Shown here: piece after piece, positions 44,453-57,269 of the stretch
Numbering within the stretch: position 1 is the stretch's first letter
Layout of the letters: each line of letters starts with the position of its first letter
DNA from: Rhododendron vialii
Taxonomy: Eukaryota > Streptophyta > Magnoliopsida > Ericales > Ericaceae
Direction of reading: 5' to 3'
DNA: 64,000 nucleotides
Assembly (NCBI RefSeq): GCF_030253575.1
Contig: NC_080565.1
Span: 7,040,001-7,104,000, forward strand
Translations under genes and position numbers: made by a program
Notes under the pieces: model-generated
Told to the model about the DNA's origin: nothing
Database searches by the model: none
The model's input: the letters and a program-made list of their open reading frames with translations, nothing else

Positions 44453-46848
44453 ATTTTGGCGCTAGAAGGAGGGCTCATTACTAATTTGGAAGTGAGCAAT
44501 GGCACCAAATGGCTCAGAGATTGAATCGTCTGGCTTGATTCAACGATTTGCGAGGGTTTTAAATGATCCAGAGAGTAAAATAGCCAAAACATTGATGGCT
44601 ATGTTTAAAGTTGCAATGGCTCGAAATCAGCCAATAATGGAAGTACCAATTAACGTAAACGTTAACCTTGGACAAAGCAGTGGATGTCCAAATCATGTTA
44701 CTGAGGTACCTTTTTCTCAAGTATTTGAAAATCCAATTTTTGAACCTAGGCCTACCCCAACAAGGCCAACGGATTTTTATCAACCACTTCCAAATACTAG
44801 TGGAAGTAATGGAGTTGGAAGTCAATGTGTTAATGACCAAAATGAAACCATTCCCATTGGTTTCAAAGTACCGCATGGATTTGGTACTAATCAAAGTCAA
44901 TATGTGCCTCCTATGGCACACTACACATCAACCACAAGGACCCCAAAATTATTTGTTCGATTGTTGATCAACAATATTCGGAAGAGGTATGGATTTTTTA
45001 GAAGGCATCTGTATTGGTATCCATATTGGTTTTGGTTGAAATATGCCCAATTTTGGTTAAGAGGTGTAGATAATGTTCATTGCTTTTCTACAATTTTTGG
45101 CAAATATAAGTGGCCAATTTGGCTACAGTTTTGTCTGTGTCATTACTAAATCTGAAGTAATTGTGGAGATCGATGTGAAAATGAAAGCCTTGCACATAAG
45201 GCTTGAGTAATTTGCGAAAACGGAATAACGGCCATGTGTTGGCCAATTTTGGGATCACTCTGGAAAAAGGAAAAGAACCAACAGAAATGGATAATGGCTT
45301 GATTAAATAATGGCCAATTCTTAACTCTGTTTGCATATATGGTTGATTTCTGGAAGAAGCAAGATCAAATATTAATAAAAGCCTCACAAGGCTTGACAAT
45401 TTATTCATGCAAAGAAAAGCCATTCGTTGGCTAATTCTCAGTGGTTTACATCAGAAAAGAACCAAAACTGTTTACAGTCGTGCATTGAAAAATTTCGACA
45501 AACACTGTGACTATTTAATTGAAAGCGTAATCAATGTTGTCTTTGCCTCTTGCTAAGATTTGTCGTTTATAAAGGTTGAACATTAATTCAAGCAACCTGT
45601 GGGCTTTATAGCCATGAACATTAAAATATAGAAAGCCATAACTGTGGTTATGGAAAGTTTTGCCTTTGAATGAGGCAAAAAATTCTTCAAGTTCATCTTT
45701 CGAACAGTTTGTTTTCCGATAAAACAAAATAATAATGGCTTATATTTATACACACGTCCATATTGTTTAAGGATGTGGAGGAGAAACAGAAGCCAATAAT
45801 GAAAATGGCTCGCTCTTATATTTGGCCAAAGATAGGCCAATGGCTACTCATTAAATTTTTCGTTCCGGATTTTACAAGAAAATCAGAACATATGTGGCCA
45901 ATTATGAATGAGAAATGGCCCACTTATATGATTTCAAGTTTGCATGAGGGGCAAACTCATCTTTACAAGAGCCAATATGGTTTGAAAGTTTAAAACTCAA
46001 AGAGAGTTGATATTATGAAAATAATTCGACAGAAAAAGTAAGGCTACTACCATCGATTATAATCAGGGCTTGTTGACTGTATTCAAGGCCCGTCGATACC
46101 ATCTTTGGCCTTCCACTAAGGCTGTGGCCGAATTATGAAATAAGAAATTGCCCTCTCTTTTTTGATATGGAGTTTGCATGGGGGGCAAACTCATCTTTAG
46201 AAGAGTCAATTTTGGTTTGAAAGTTCGAAACTCAAAGCACGTTGGCTGCAATTTTTATGTGTCCTGGAATAGGCTATTTTTAATCGACAACTTTTTTGCA
46301 TAGGCCGTTTGTTCTAGATTAACCTGTTCATAGGTTGACATGAATTCCAAGCATACAAAACCAGTCTCTGTCAATTGACAATCCATCAGGACACTTGGCT
46401 CTGTTGATGGATATTTGGCTCTGTCGATTGGTACTTGGCTCTGTCGATTGACAATCCAACAAGATACTTGGCTAGATATAAACCAATCTCTGTTGATTAA
46501 TGGTTTACACATGCCTATTGTGCTAAGGGTCATAATGCTCCAATAGATCACATTTCCTCGTTTCCTTTCGGTAGGAATAAGCTTAAAGGAAATTATCGAC
46601 AGACAAGTATGACACCATGTTACTCTCGACGGTGATTTTTTAACCCTTTAAGGCTTTGTTATGTCAATCAAAAAAAAAAATGAAAGGGTTGGTGTAAAAG
46701 TTATCTAAAACTCTTCGAGAGTTGGGGGGCAAATGTTTACACCGTAAAGAGTTATCACCCGTTGATATCGACAGAGGGGTGATTTAAAACTAGTTCATTA
46801 TTCACTTGGGTTACGTTAGCACTTCACCCAAATGAATAAGGGGGGCAT
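44453..46848 (+). other. Internal region of element X with gag-like remnant
   Basis: After the primer-binding site an open stretch from 44499 starts MAPNGSEIESSGLIQRFARV and is Pro/Asn-rich; it is probably a gag remnant. The rest is non-coding, with many GGCCAAT-type words. A polypurine tract AATAAGGGGGGCAT lies right before 46849. Non-autonomous, fossil. Confidence 0.7.
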
Positions 46849-47476
46849 TGTTTGGACCATATATTCACCGCCCGTCGATAATCGACCGAAGGGTGACGAT
46901 TATGGAAATGCAACCTATTTTATTATTATTTTTGGTATTTGTATTTTAATAACATGTGCAGGACACTTGGCGTATCTCTATTTACTTGGAAGTTGAAAGG
47001 ACACATGGCATTGTTCTACACACTTGGCGGTTGAAAATAATACTTGTCATTGTCCTACACACTTTGATGTTAGTGGGAAGTTATTTGGACAAGTGGAAGC
47101 AAAGGAGAATAAGGAGTATTGAAGAAGTTGGGAAGTTATTTCCTGCGCATATTTGTTTTCCTATAAATAGCCTTTTTAGGCCTCATTGTAAGGACACACA
47201 AATAACGCCAATCAGGCCTTTATCTTTTCTTTTCTAGGAGTAGAATTAACTTGTAATTGTTCACTCAATCATCTCGATTGGTTGTTCTTCTACCTTGAGG
47301 GTTAATAAAGTCCATTTTGTTAATCTTCTTCCATACTTTATCCACTTCATTGTTTGTTTCCAAAGAAGTCCTGAAATACGGCAAGGAACCAAACTCCACT
47401 TTTCACATCCACATTCCAGCAAGCTTTACAATACGATTTCCCGTCGATTCTCCGTCGATTGGAAAGAAAACAAGAA
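46849..47476 (+). repeat. 3' LTR of element X
   Basis: It matches the 5' LTR with about eight substitutions. TATAAATA lies at 47162-47169. It adjoins the inverted LTR of element Y. Confidence 0.88.
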
Positions 47477-48246
47477 CAAAGCCAACAACAAAAATAAAGG
47501 CGAATGCGGCTTGTCTCCACAAACGAATTTGAGGTTCCTTGCCGTATTTCAGGACTTCACCGGAAAAGAAATGGCGAATGAATCAAATGCAATTTTTTGG
47601 TGGTGATGAATTGACTCGTAAAAGAAGACCGTCACCCGCCAATCTTCAAGAACGGAATCGACCCATCGATTGGGCGGAGTGGATTGATGGTTTAGTGAAG
47701 TGGGGTGGAGCGGAAGAAAAATAACAAATGGACTTTGTTATTTTTCCAAGGTAGATTTACAATCAAAAAGGACGGATCCCCATCGAAAGTAAGAAAATTA
47801 AGTTAATTCTACTCCTACTCCTAGTTATAACCCGAATGGGTTGGTAGACAAAAATTTATAACAAAGTTGATTTGTTGAAGGGATTTACAATGAAGCCAAA
47901 AGAGGCTATTTATAGAAAATACAATGTGTAGGAAATAACTTCCTAACTTCTCACTACTCTTCATCATCTTCCAAGTGTCCAAATAACTTCCCACAAACTC
48001 CAAAGTATGTAGGAGCATGCCACTTGTCCAAATAACTTCTCTTCAACCTCAAAGTGTGTAGGACAATGACAAGTGTCTTTTTAACTTCTAAATGTATAGG
48101 AGCATGCCAAGTGTCATGCACTTTATTAAAATACAAACAAATAAAAACTAGTTATATTATTAATACGAAATAATAAAATAGGAAGCATTTCCTTAAATGC
48201 CACCTTTCGGTCGATTATCGACAGGCGGTGAAATATGGTACAAACA
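47477..48246 (-). repeat. 3' LTR of element Y (- strand)
   Basis: On the - strand it starts TGTTTGTACC at 48246. It matches 50003-50771 with about six substitutions. An inverted TATAAATA lies near 47905-47914. It is related to the X LTR but clearly diverged. Confidence 0.88.
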
Positions 48247-49952
48247 ATGCCCCCCTTATTCATTTGGGTGAAGTGCTAACGTAACCCAAGTGAATAATGA
48301 AACTAGTTTTAAATCATCCCTCTGTCGATATCAACGGGTGATAACTCTTTACGGTGTAAACATTTACCCCCCAACTCTCGAAGAGTTTTAGATAACTTTT
48401 ACACCAATCATTTTACTTTTTGGCTGAACAAAGCCTTCAAGGCTGAATTCTGCCATCGAAAACCAAGTTTGACTTTTAAGAGGCAATATTCCCTCCGTCG
48501 ATAATGATGGGATAATATCGCTTCTGTCGATGGTATTGCCTCCGTCGAGAAATTAATCTCTGTCGATCAGTTCCTTGAAGGAAAACTTTGGGCAAATAGA
48601 TATCAGAGGCTATACAGCGAGCCTTATTAAACACTATAGACTACAGTTGGCCATATTTATATGGTCCTCGACAGAAAAATCTAGTGCCAGCAAGTGGCAT
48701 TAAGACATACATTTTTTTTTGTATACAGAAAGCCAAAGTCCTAACATCCAAAGATGACAAATGGCCCGTCGATATTCACATGCATGCCATTCGACTGGCC
48801 CAAAAACAAAGCAGCTTCTGACTTTTGTATGTTAGTAAATTCGTGGCTTCTCTGTCGATTCGACAAGGCCAAATCACGTCAAACAAGAAACAACAAAACA
48901 TGGCCTATCGATTAAAGGCCTATCGATCAAAACTCTAAGAATGGCCTATCGATAAAAGGATTTAACGCCATGAGCCTTAATCAAGCACAAGCATTTGCTT
49001 GCTTAATTTCTCCCCCAACATTTGATAAAGAAATGGCCAAACCCATGCGCGCAGCAATACGACAAACATTCCCTTGACAAATTATGGGAGTTGAGATTCT
49101 TTCGATAAAGAAAAGGCCAAAACATGCGCGTAGCAAACGACAAACATTCCCTCTATCGAATTCATCCGAGATTTTGGAAAACAAAGTCGAAACAAGAATA
49201 AGGGCCAAAAGCAATAATTTCTTTTGGATTTGGAGGCCAATGGAGTTCAACCTCCAATAGTAATGGCATGAACATCCTTTATGTCGAAGATCGACAGATT
49301 GCATAATTTGGCCAAAAGAAAGATGAGTTTGCCCCCCAAGCAAATTTGACATCAAAAGAGGGCTATTTCTCATTCATAATTGGTCACATATGTTCTGATT
49401 TTCTTGTAAAATCTGGAACGAAAAATTTATTGAGTAGCCATTGGCCTATGTTTGGCCAAATATAAGAGCCATTTTCATTATTGGCTTCTGTTTCTCCTCC
49501 ACATCCTTAAACAATATGGACGTGTGTATAAATATATGCCATTATTAATTATTTTGTTTTATCGGAAAACAGACTGTTCCAACGATGAATCTTTTGCCTC
49601 GTTCAAAGGCAAAACCTTCCAGAACCATAGTTATGGCTTTCTATGTTTTAATGTTCACGTTTCTTTGCATGAATAAATTGTCAAGCCTTGCGAGGCTTTT
49701 ATTAATATTTGATCTTGCTTCTTCCAGATGTCATTCATAAATACAAACAGACTCAAGAATTGGCCATTATAGCCATTATCCATGTCTGTCGGTTCTTTTC
49801 TTTTTTCCAGAAGATTCAAGAATAGGCCAACTAATGGCCGTTATTTCATTTTCGTAAATTGTTCAAGCCTTACATGCAAGGCTTGCATTTTCACATCGAT
49901 CTCCACCATTACTTCCGATTTAGTAATGATGCCCTCCTTCTAGCGCCAAAAT
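48247..49952 (-). other. Internal region of element Y
   Basis: It is bounded by a polypurine tract on the - strand (AATAAGGGGGGCAT reversed, 48247-48260) and a primer-binding site (TAGCGCCAAAAT, about 49941-49952, reversed). No long frame. Parts are inverted relatives of element X's internal region (e.g. 49780-49885 versus 45190-45290). It is shorter than X and non-coding; fossil. Confidence 0.75.
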
Positions 49953-50771
49953 TGTTACCAAAATTCTTCCCTCGATTGAAATCGACGGAGATTTCGGGAA
50001 ACAAAGCCAACAACAAAAATAAAGGCGAATGCGGCTTGTCTCCACAAACGGATTTGAGGTTCCTTGCCGTATTTCAGGACTTCACCGGAAAAGAAATGGC
50101 GAATGAATCAAATGCAATTTTTTGGTGGTGATGAATTGACTCGTAAAAGAAGACCGTCACCCGCCAATCTTCAAGAACGGAATCGACCCATCGATTGGGC
50201 GGAGTGGATTGATGGTTTAGTGAAGTGGGGTGGAGCGGAAGAAAAATAACAAATGGACTTTGTTATTTTTTCAAGGTAGATTTACAATCAAAAAGGACGG
50301 ATCCCCATCGAAAGTAAGAAAATTAAGTTAATTCTACTCCTACTCCTAATTATAACCCGAATGGGTTGGTAGACAAAAATTTATAACAAAGTTGATTTGT
50401 TGAAGGGATTTACAATGAAGCCAAAAGAGGCTATTTATAGAAAATACAATGTGTAGGAAATAACTTCCTAACTTCTCACTACTCTTCATCATCTTCCAAG
50501 TGTCCAAATAACTTCCCACAAACTCCAAAGTGTGTAGGAGCATGCCACTTGTCCAAATAACTTCTCTTCAACCTCAAAGTGTGTAGGACAATGACAAGTG
50601 TCTTTTTAACTTCTAAATGTATAGGAGCATGCCAAGTGTCCTGCACTTTATTAAAATACAAACAAATAAAAACTAGTTATATTATTAATACGAAATAATA
50701 AAATAGGAAGCATTTCCATAAATGCCACCTTTCGGTCGATTATCGACAGGCGGTGAAATATGGTACAAACA
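49953..50771 (-). repeat. 5' LTR of element Y (- strand)
   Basis: 819 bp; on the + strand it begins TGTTACC and ends ACAAACA. It is followed directly by the target duplication AGTGC. Confidence 0.88.
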
Positions 50772-51096
50772 AGTGCTCTCTACTTGGAGTGCAAAAGTCA
50801 CTTGATTGGTATAGGTCGGTTTTTGTAAGGAAGCGTTGTCAATGGTGGAACTACCGTGATAGCTTCTCATTGACAACCTGTATGCGTTTCTCGGACTTCT
50901 AACCATTTTGGCCAATCTATCTTTGGATGTATCCTTCATTTAATTTGAATATGTTAATTGTCATTTATGTGAGCAATTAGTCTGTTTCCAAGCCACGGGC
51001 GAAATGCCTCAATTTGCCCTTCTATACAAGAAGTAGAACTGCAACCAAAAGATAATCATCCAAGTTTAATTTAACCATCACTTGCCCATTTCAGCA

Positions 51097-53283
51097 TGTA
51101 TAAGATCTTCCACTCTGAGTAGCTTGCAATCCTGCAACTTGTCCCGACGGTTTCATTGTATTAAACTTAGGCATGTTCAAAAAACAGACATGCATAATAA
51201 ACTCGAAGAAAATTTGAATGAGAATAATAATGAACCATCCGGCATAGTCCTTCGGGACCCTGTTTGACTTTAGCATTGTCATCAATTCGTCTGACGTTAA
51301 GGCGTTTGCATTTGTACGCGCGTGCTTGCCAAAAATCTCCTCAAACTTTGCAAGAACAAACCTTTAATTTCAAGAATAACACTAATAATAAGATAAGATA
51401 AAACCAACGATTTACTAAAGTACAACTCTGAACTCAAAACACAACTGAAAAGGCATTCTAGCCACAGATAGAAGCAACTATCGACGGTTGAACGAAAGCA
51501 AAACGTATGCTACAAAGATAAATGTGTTTGATATCATCAGTAATTATTCCCTTTAGTTGTTTTACTAATGGTCGCCAAGTGTTTGTGGCGGCGGTGGATA
51601 GGTGTTGAATGCATGTGTTAATGTGGTGGAGAGGAGGGTAGCGAGATGGTGGTCGTGGTTGCATGTGTTTGTTGTACCGGAGGTGGTGGTGGTGTAAGGA
51701 TGATGATGAGGGTGGTGGCAGTGGTAGCGGGTGATGCTGGTGATGATGATAGCAAGTGGTGGTGTAGTCTTGGTAAAGAGATGGGTTGATTGTAATGATG
51801 GTATAGAGAGATAAAAAAGATGGTAGAAGAGGTAGTGGAGGTGGTAGAATGATGGCATACGAACACTAGACAAGAAACTAAATCTGGTGGTAGTAGCGGT
51901 TGCGGTGGTGACGTGGTGTTGGAGGTACAAGTGCTGGCATACACTATGTCATTTCTACTGACCTAAGAGCTCTGTACATCATTTCTTGATCAAGGACTCA
52001 CTTAATCAGAATGCCTTCTTGACCGTCACCGGCCGGTTAGGTACTAATGGTGGTTCCTTGCCTTGTAGGGTTAAGTTTGAAGATGGAGCTCAAGCCAGAT
52101 CCAAAAGAGAGGTACAACGAAGTATTTTGGGGGACCGACACCCCACAATTCCAAAGATCATGTACGAACAAAACAAGAATGCTATATTAATGGCAAAGAA
52201 CTCATCCCTTTGTAAAATTAGCTACTCCTATATATATAGTCTTGAGCCTTTATAAACATGGAAAAAGCTACTCTTCTACTCTCCTATATATTGGCCGTAA
52301 TTCTAAAACCTTGCCACAGGTGGACCCCACCTCTCCTGTGAGTGAGTGAGTGAGTGTGTATCAGTAACACTGTGTTTGCGTTTGGTGGTAACAAAGTTGT
52401 TATATTGGCTGGAGGTCAGGTGAATAATGTGTACCTTCCTTCTGTGTCATAGACACCAGAGTCCCTCCCATGCTTAGCTTTCTGGATGTTCTTTACCACA
52501 ATTGGAAATAGAAGAGAAGGAAATTTACCCTGCACCACACACAATCATATAACAAAGGCCAATTAATTAGTCTTTTCCTCAATGGAAGATGATAATTAGA
52601 GCACCATGATGCCAAATCAAAGAAATCAAACATGCCACGCAATGGCGATATACGAACTACGGATAACACTCCAACCAAACTGCCAAATTTTTTCTTGATG
52701 TGGTTGATCTTTAATAGATTTTTTTTCCCATTGCATGTAATTCGTGTTTTTATTTCTACGAATCTTCTATTTAAGAGATAAACCAAAAAACCAAACTTCA
52801 ATTAAAAGATGAAAAAATGCAACAAAAATCAAGATAAGTTCAATTGAACGAAAAATATTTTTTATGTGTAATTTGGTTCTTGTTAATTTGACATATTTCA
52901 CTTAGTTCTATTAGACGAAAATTTTAAAATTATCAAGAGCATTACACACAACAAAATTTAAATAGTTTTTTAACAAATCTATATAGTAAAATATGTACAT
53001 TATTTGGTGAGGAGGGACTACGTGACTAATCTCCTAGAAAAAATAATATACGTGTTATTACATGTGGCATTTATACGTTGAATAGAGAGAGATAGAGAAG
53101 AAATTACCAGACGAGTTTTGGACCTGAGACCGACGTCGATGAAAACGGAAGCCAAGGAGGACAATAAAACACCACACCCAATTTCTCGAAAACCTGATTA
53201 TGCAAAAAAAATAAAATAAATCATGACATATACAAATCAAACCAATAAGTTGTTACCCATACTATGAAACTACATACAAAGAG

Positions 53284-53322
<39 letters not shown>

Positions 53323-53984
53323 GATGATGATGACTATACTACTCCTACTACTCGTAAAAACACAGCTAATCGCATTGATTTCAAAGTTTTATCAAAATTT
53401 TATTGTCATGATACCTGAATTAATTTCTTTTGCCGATTGGAGAGAAGAAGAGAGAGAGAGAGTATCAAAACCAATTGGCAATGAGTGGAGAGGTTCCAAA
53501 TGTTATTTAGTGATCACTTATTTCACTCTGGCCCATACTGACACCATGTAGAAACTTTATATCCATCTCAAAGCCAATTGGCAATGAGTGGAGAGGTTCC
53601 AAATGTTATTAAGTGATCATTCATTTCACTCTCAAGCAATGTGGGACTTTATTTTCTTAACACAGAGAGAGGACCTTGAAACGTTTCCCAAGGATAAACA
53701 ACTCCATCTTTGTCCCGATAGAAGAAATTAACGTGCTTTTGCAGCACATTTTGATCCTTAATTACCATCAACTCCTGCCATGAAAAAATGTACGATATGC
53801 ATGTAAGACTAATATAAGCATAATCTCACTCGAAAATCTATAGCTATCTTTCAGATATATTGAAGTATGTCCACACATAATTACGTCCAGTATTCGGATG
53901 GGCGAAAATCGGGTAGGGAATTTCCATACCCTGATGCTGAATGCTGTTTGGGCAAGTTTTGGAATCAGGTAAAGATGAACCCAT
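51097..53984 (-). pseudogene. Caleosin copy B, decayed
   Basis: Exons correspond one-to-one to copy A: 53984-53930, 53774-53675, 53193-53108, 52529-52435, 51361-51236 and 51131-51097. Exon 2 has one extra base (GGTAATTAAGG for GGTTTTAAGG), giving a frame change and an immediate TAA. The first Asp of the EF-hand loop reads Tyr (FFYRDKDG for FFDRDKDG). Exon 6 is joined after YML to downstream flank by a ~155-bp deletion, removing about the last 36 residues. Splice borders are otherwise conserved, so decay is probably recent. A transcript may still be made; a normal protein is unlikely. Confidence 0.88.
53470..53632. repeat. 60-bp direct duplication in intron 2 of caleosin B
   Basis: CCAATTGGCAATGAGTGGAG followed by AGGTTCCAAATGTTATT occurs at 53473 and 53574. 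It is absent from the corresponding intron of copy A. The wording resembles plant LTR promoter regions, so a small LTR or TRIM fragment inserted in copy B is possible. Confidence 0.65.
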
Positions 53985-55420
53985 GATGGATGTGTCTTCA
54001 TTATGCCAAGCTTTCAAGATCGATCGATCGATCGATCTCGAGAGAGAGAGATGGGTGAATTATTGGGGGAATTGGAATGGGTATAAAAAGCGATGGGGAA
54101 AGATTCGATTGAATTTGAATAATAGGGAGCTCGGAATACGGATGGATGCTTAATTTACTGATTGTGGTTTCACACTGATGACCCAATCGTTCTTAGGCCA
54201 TAGTCTTCGTCGTTCGTGACTGTTTTTGTGGTGAATGGATGTGCTGGGTTGGGGCGCCATTTTTGGCTATTATGGGTTGTGTGTCGTTATTGTAGTTTCT
54301 GGCTATAGCTAACCGATCTGTGTTGGGCGCTGTTATGATGGGTGCGATCCAGCAAGTTTAGGTGCCCTTTTTAGTCTCTTTCCATTCCATGTTTGCACAC
54401 ACACACTTTTACACACTCGCACTGATTTGTGTTAGCCGCTGTTACAATGGGTGCTATATGGCCAGCGGTTTATTTGCGATTTTTATGCTCCTTAGATAGC
54501 CTCTTGTTGGGGTATAAGCAGTTTGTATGATTTTGAGTGCTTTTCGATTGAAAAGTCGATTTGACTCTTTTTTTGTTTTTATTCAAAAAAAATTACATTT
54601 GTTAATTTTGCATCAAATTTTTATGACTTAATGATTCATCCCGACGAGAAGAATCGAAACTCATAATTTTTTTCAAAAAGACAAAAATTAGTAAAAGTTG
54701 GTCTTTTTTTTTACTTATTTTTGTCTTTATTCAAAAAATTACAATCGTTTTTTACTTTTTCGCTTCCTCTCGTCAAGACGAATCAATAAGTCACTATAGT
54801 TTAACGCAAAACTAACAAATGTATTTTTTTTTTTTTAATAAAGATAGAGAAAAGATCATCTTTACTTTTTAATTCAAAACGACCCAAATTTTTTGGGGCT
54901 ATATTATGCAATTCGGCTTACTGGGTTGTCTGGGATATGGCCGGATTTTGGCGACTTTTGATTGGAAGCGTTTGGTTTGATTTGGGGGTTGATTGATGCT
55001 GTCATAATTAATGGTTGTGGAGACGTTTTTGGCGGTTTAACCTTGCGTTTTAGCAGGGACTAAGGTTGTGATGGCGCCTGGAGGATTTAGGTTGCGTATG
55101 GCAAGATGGGGCTTTTAGCAGCTGCTTGTTCGGGTGGTGGTTCTACGTTGTAGTTGGCCTTGGCCATCTAGTTGCATGATGTTTAACCATGCACGCAGTG
55201 CTCTCTACTTGGGGTGCTAGAGTCACTTGGTTGGTATCGGTCGATTTCTGTAAGGAAGCCTTATCAATGGTGGAATTATCGTGATAGCTGCTCATTGACA
55301 ACCTGTATGCGCTTCTCCGATTTCTAACCGTTTTGACCAATCTGTCTTTGGATGTATCCTTCATTTAATTTGAATGCGTTAATTGTCATTTACGTGTGCA
55401 ATTAGTCTGTTTTCAATTGT

Positions 55421-56129
55421 ATTAAATGCACACGGTAGATTATAATCTCTTCTACTTATTATATATAAAGTTCATACTCTTCCTAAAAAAAACACAGATT
55501 TTTTTGGGCAACATATAAATACAGGGACTACACAGCACAGCTAGCAGAGGTATATTTGTGTAGGTATTTATACAGTTGAATATATCCACGTTCCAAAAAT
55601 CGACAAGCAAGAATAATGCACGACATTTGCTTTGATTTTAATTGGGCTCCTCATATATGGGTGGTGAAATTAAGCCTAAAGATAAGTTGAAGTTGAGGTG
55701 CACGAAAACTGACCAAGACACTTGAGTATCAATAGTTGCAATAGTTGTTTGACATGTGTCCCTCCACATATGCGTAACCATCCACATATGTGTAACCATC
55801 CGATGAAATTATGAGGGTCCCGGTGCATACATCTGTATTTTTTAAGGTAAATTTCAACGACATTCCTTGGGGTTTATTTTAATGATGGATGTTTCAGTCA
55901 TATATGAGAAATAACAATAACTCTCATATGATTTCTATGTGTGTTTCATCGACAACTCCAATTAACAATTGTCTATCTAAGCACATGATAAAATAAGCCA
56001 AAAATGACTTACATCTAAATATTTACTCTTTCGGATAATAAAACCTATCAACTCCACTTATTTTGAATAAAATGACATTTTTACCCATTGATGGGGTTGA
56101 TAAAAAGTGAGAAATTTTGTTATTATCTT
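55421..56129. other. Intergenic between duplication and Mutator-like element
   Basis: AT-rich. TTTTAATTGGGCTC at about 55640 recalls 37043. A short repeat CACATATG(C/T)GTAACCATCC occurs twice at 55766-55801. No gene. Confidence 0.5.
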
Positions 56130-56731
56130 GGGAGAATTTTTCCCAGGTCCACTATACCACTTTTCAAATCCACTAAGTCCATTTCTAAATTCTATAACCC
56201 CCTAAATCCACTAACCTATTAGTAAAGATATAATAACCTTGGTTAGTCTAATATACCTCTGCTTTCAAAAAATCATTTATCCCGTTTTTTCCTCCATTCT
56301 CCTTTTTTTTCTCGGATTCCTCCATTATAAAACCCATCCCCCCCCCCCCCCCCCCCTTTTTTTTTTCCAGAAGAACAAAACCCAAACGATTTCCCATTAG
56401 AAACCACAAACGAACTTCTTTGTCGTCGCCTTCTTGGTAGTCGGCAATCTTGGTTCTCGTTGGGCTTCTTCGGCGTCAGCCCTTCTTCATCGTCCTCGAT
56501 CGGCGAGAAGCACTCGATCGTCGTCGCCGTCCTCAAGCACTCAAATACCGGCGTCGTCTTCGTCGCCGTCGTCAAGCACTCGATTGCCGTCGTCACTCCA
56601 ACAACGAGATCAATGGACGAAAAATAGAGATCAACCCACGTCCCAGACTTCCTTCGTCGTCGATCGCCCTTCGTCGCTGACATCGCACTCCTCCTCGCCG
56701 TCGTCCTTCGTCGTCGATCGTCGCCCTTCGT

Positions 56732-57090
56732 CGCTTTTGCATATATGTATATATAATTTCTGATTTATATAACATTATATATGATCTACTGTCTCGTAAG
56801 ACATTTTATATGATGTTCTGTTGCTTTTGCATATATGTATATATAGTTTCTGATTTATATAACATTATATATGATCTACTGTCTCGTAAGACATTTTATA
56901 TAATGTTCTGTTGCTTTTGCATATATGTATATATAGTTTCTGATTTATATAACGTTATATACAATATACTGTCTCGTGAGACATTATAAATGATGTTCTG
57001 TCGCTTTTTCATATATGTATATATAGTTTCTGATTTATATAACGTTATATACGATCTACTATCTCGTGAGACATTATATATGATGTTCTG
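56732..57090. repeat. Tandem array, four copies of ~89 bp
   Basis: Units begin TTGCTTTTGCATATATGTAT (first copy partial) and contain CTCGTAAGACATTTTATAT or the variant CTCGTGAGACATTATA. Starts at about 56732, 56820, 56909 and 56998. It lies inside the Mutator-like element. Confidence 0.9.
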
Positions 57091-57269
57091 TTCAACAAAT
57101 ATATAGGGTTATATATGGTTATATCAATGTTGGTAACTGAGTCCAGTTCAAGGTATATATAGGAACTCATTAGCAAAGCAAAATTGAACAGTTAATGATA
57201 TATAAGTTAGGGTTTTGATTGCGAGTAGATATGATTATATCAAACTCTGATCATTATATGTTCTACTTT

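Larger units (their letters stand above)
43814..50771. mobile_element. Composite of two inverted non-autonomous LTR retrotransposons with one shared target duplication
   Basis: Element X (+ strand, 43814 to about 47476) and element Y (- strand, about 47477 to 50771) meet head-to-head through the U5 sides of their LTRs. The outer ends are both U3 starts (TGTTTGGACC on the left; GGTACAAACA, i.e. TGTTTGTACC reversed, on the right). The whole 6958-bp block is flanked by a single 5-bp duplication AGTGC (43809-43813 and 50772-50776). Copy B of the segmental duplication has the empty site CGCAGTGCTCTCTACTTGG (about 55195). X and Y are related but distinct subfamilies. LTR pairs differ by about 8 in 627 (X) and 6 in 770 (Y), so both are young, probably about 1 Myr or less. 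Neither codes for pol; both are fossils. Confidence 0.85.
37225..50950. repeat. Segmental duplication, copy A (with later insertions)
   Basis: The segments 37225-40652, 40918-41004, 42640-42687, 43092-43813 and 50772-50950 align in order and orientation with 51069-55420, at roughly nine identical bases in ten. The gaps in the alignment are transposon insertions in this copy: 40653-40917, 41005-42639, 42688-43091 and 43814-50771. The duplicated unit is about 4.4 kb without insertions and carries one caleosin gene. Confidence 0.85.
51069..55420. repeat. Segmental duplication, copy B
   Basis: This copy runs in the same orientation as copy A and directly follows it (tandem). It lacks all four transposon insertions of copy A and shows the corresponding empty sites. 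Sequence after 55420 no longer aligns well. Confidence 0.85.

Noticed and set aside
45500-45840. Short frames inside the composite LTR block resembling each other on opposite strands
   Set aside because: These are inverted homologous stretches of the two non-autonomous elements, not genes.
56273-56683. 136-codon - strand frame rich in Arg, Gly and Lys
   Set aside because: It spans the C homopolymer and the CG-rich segment of a Mutator-like element; several registers are open, so it reflects composition.
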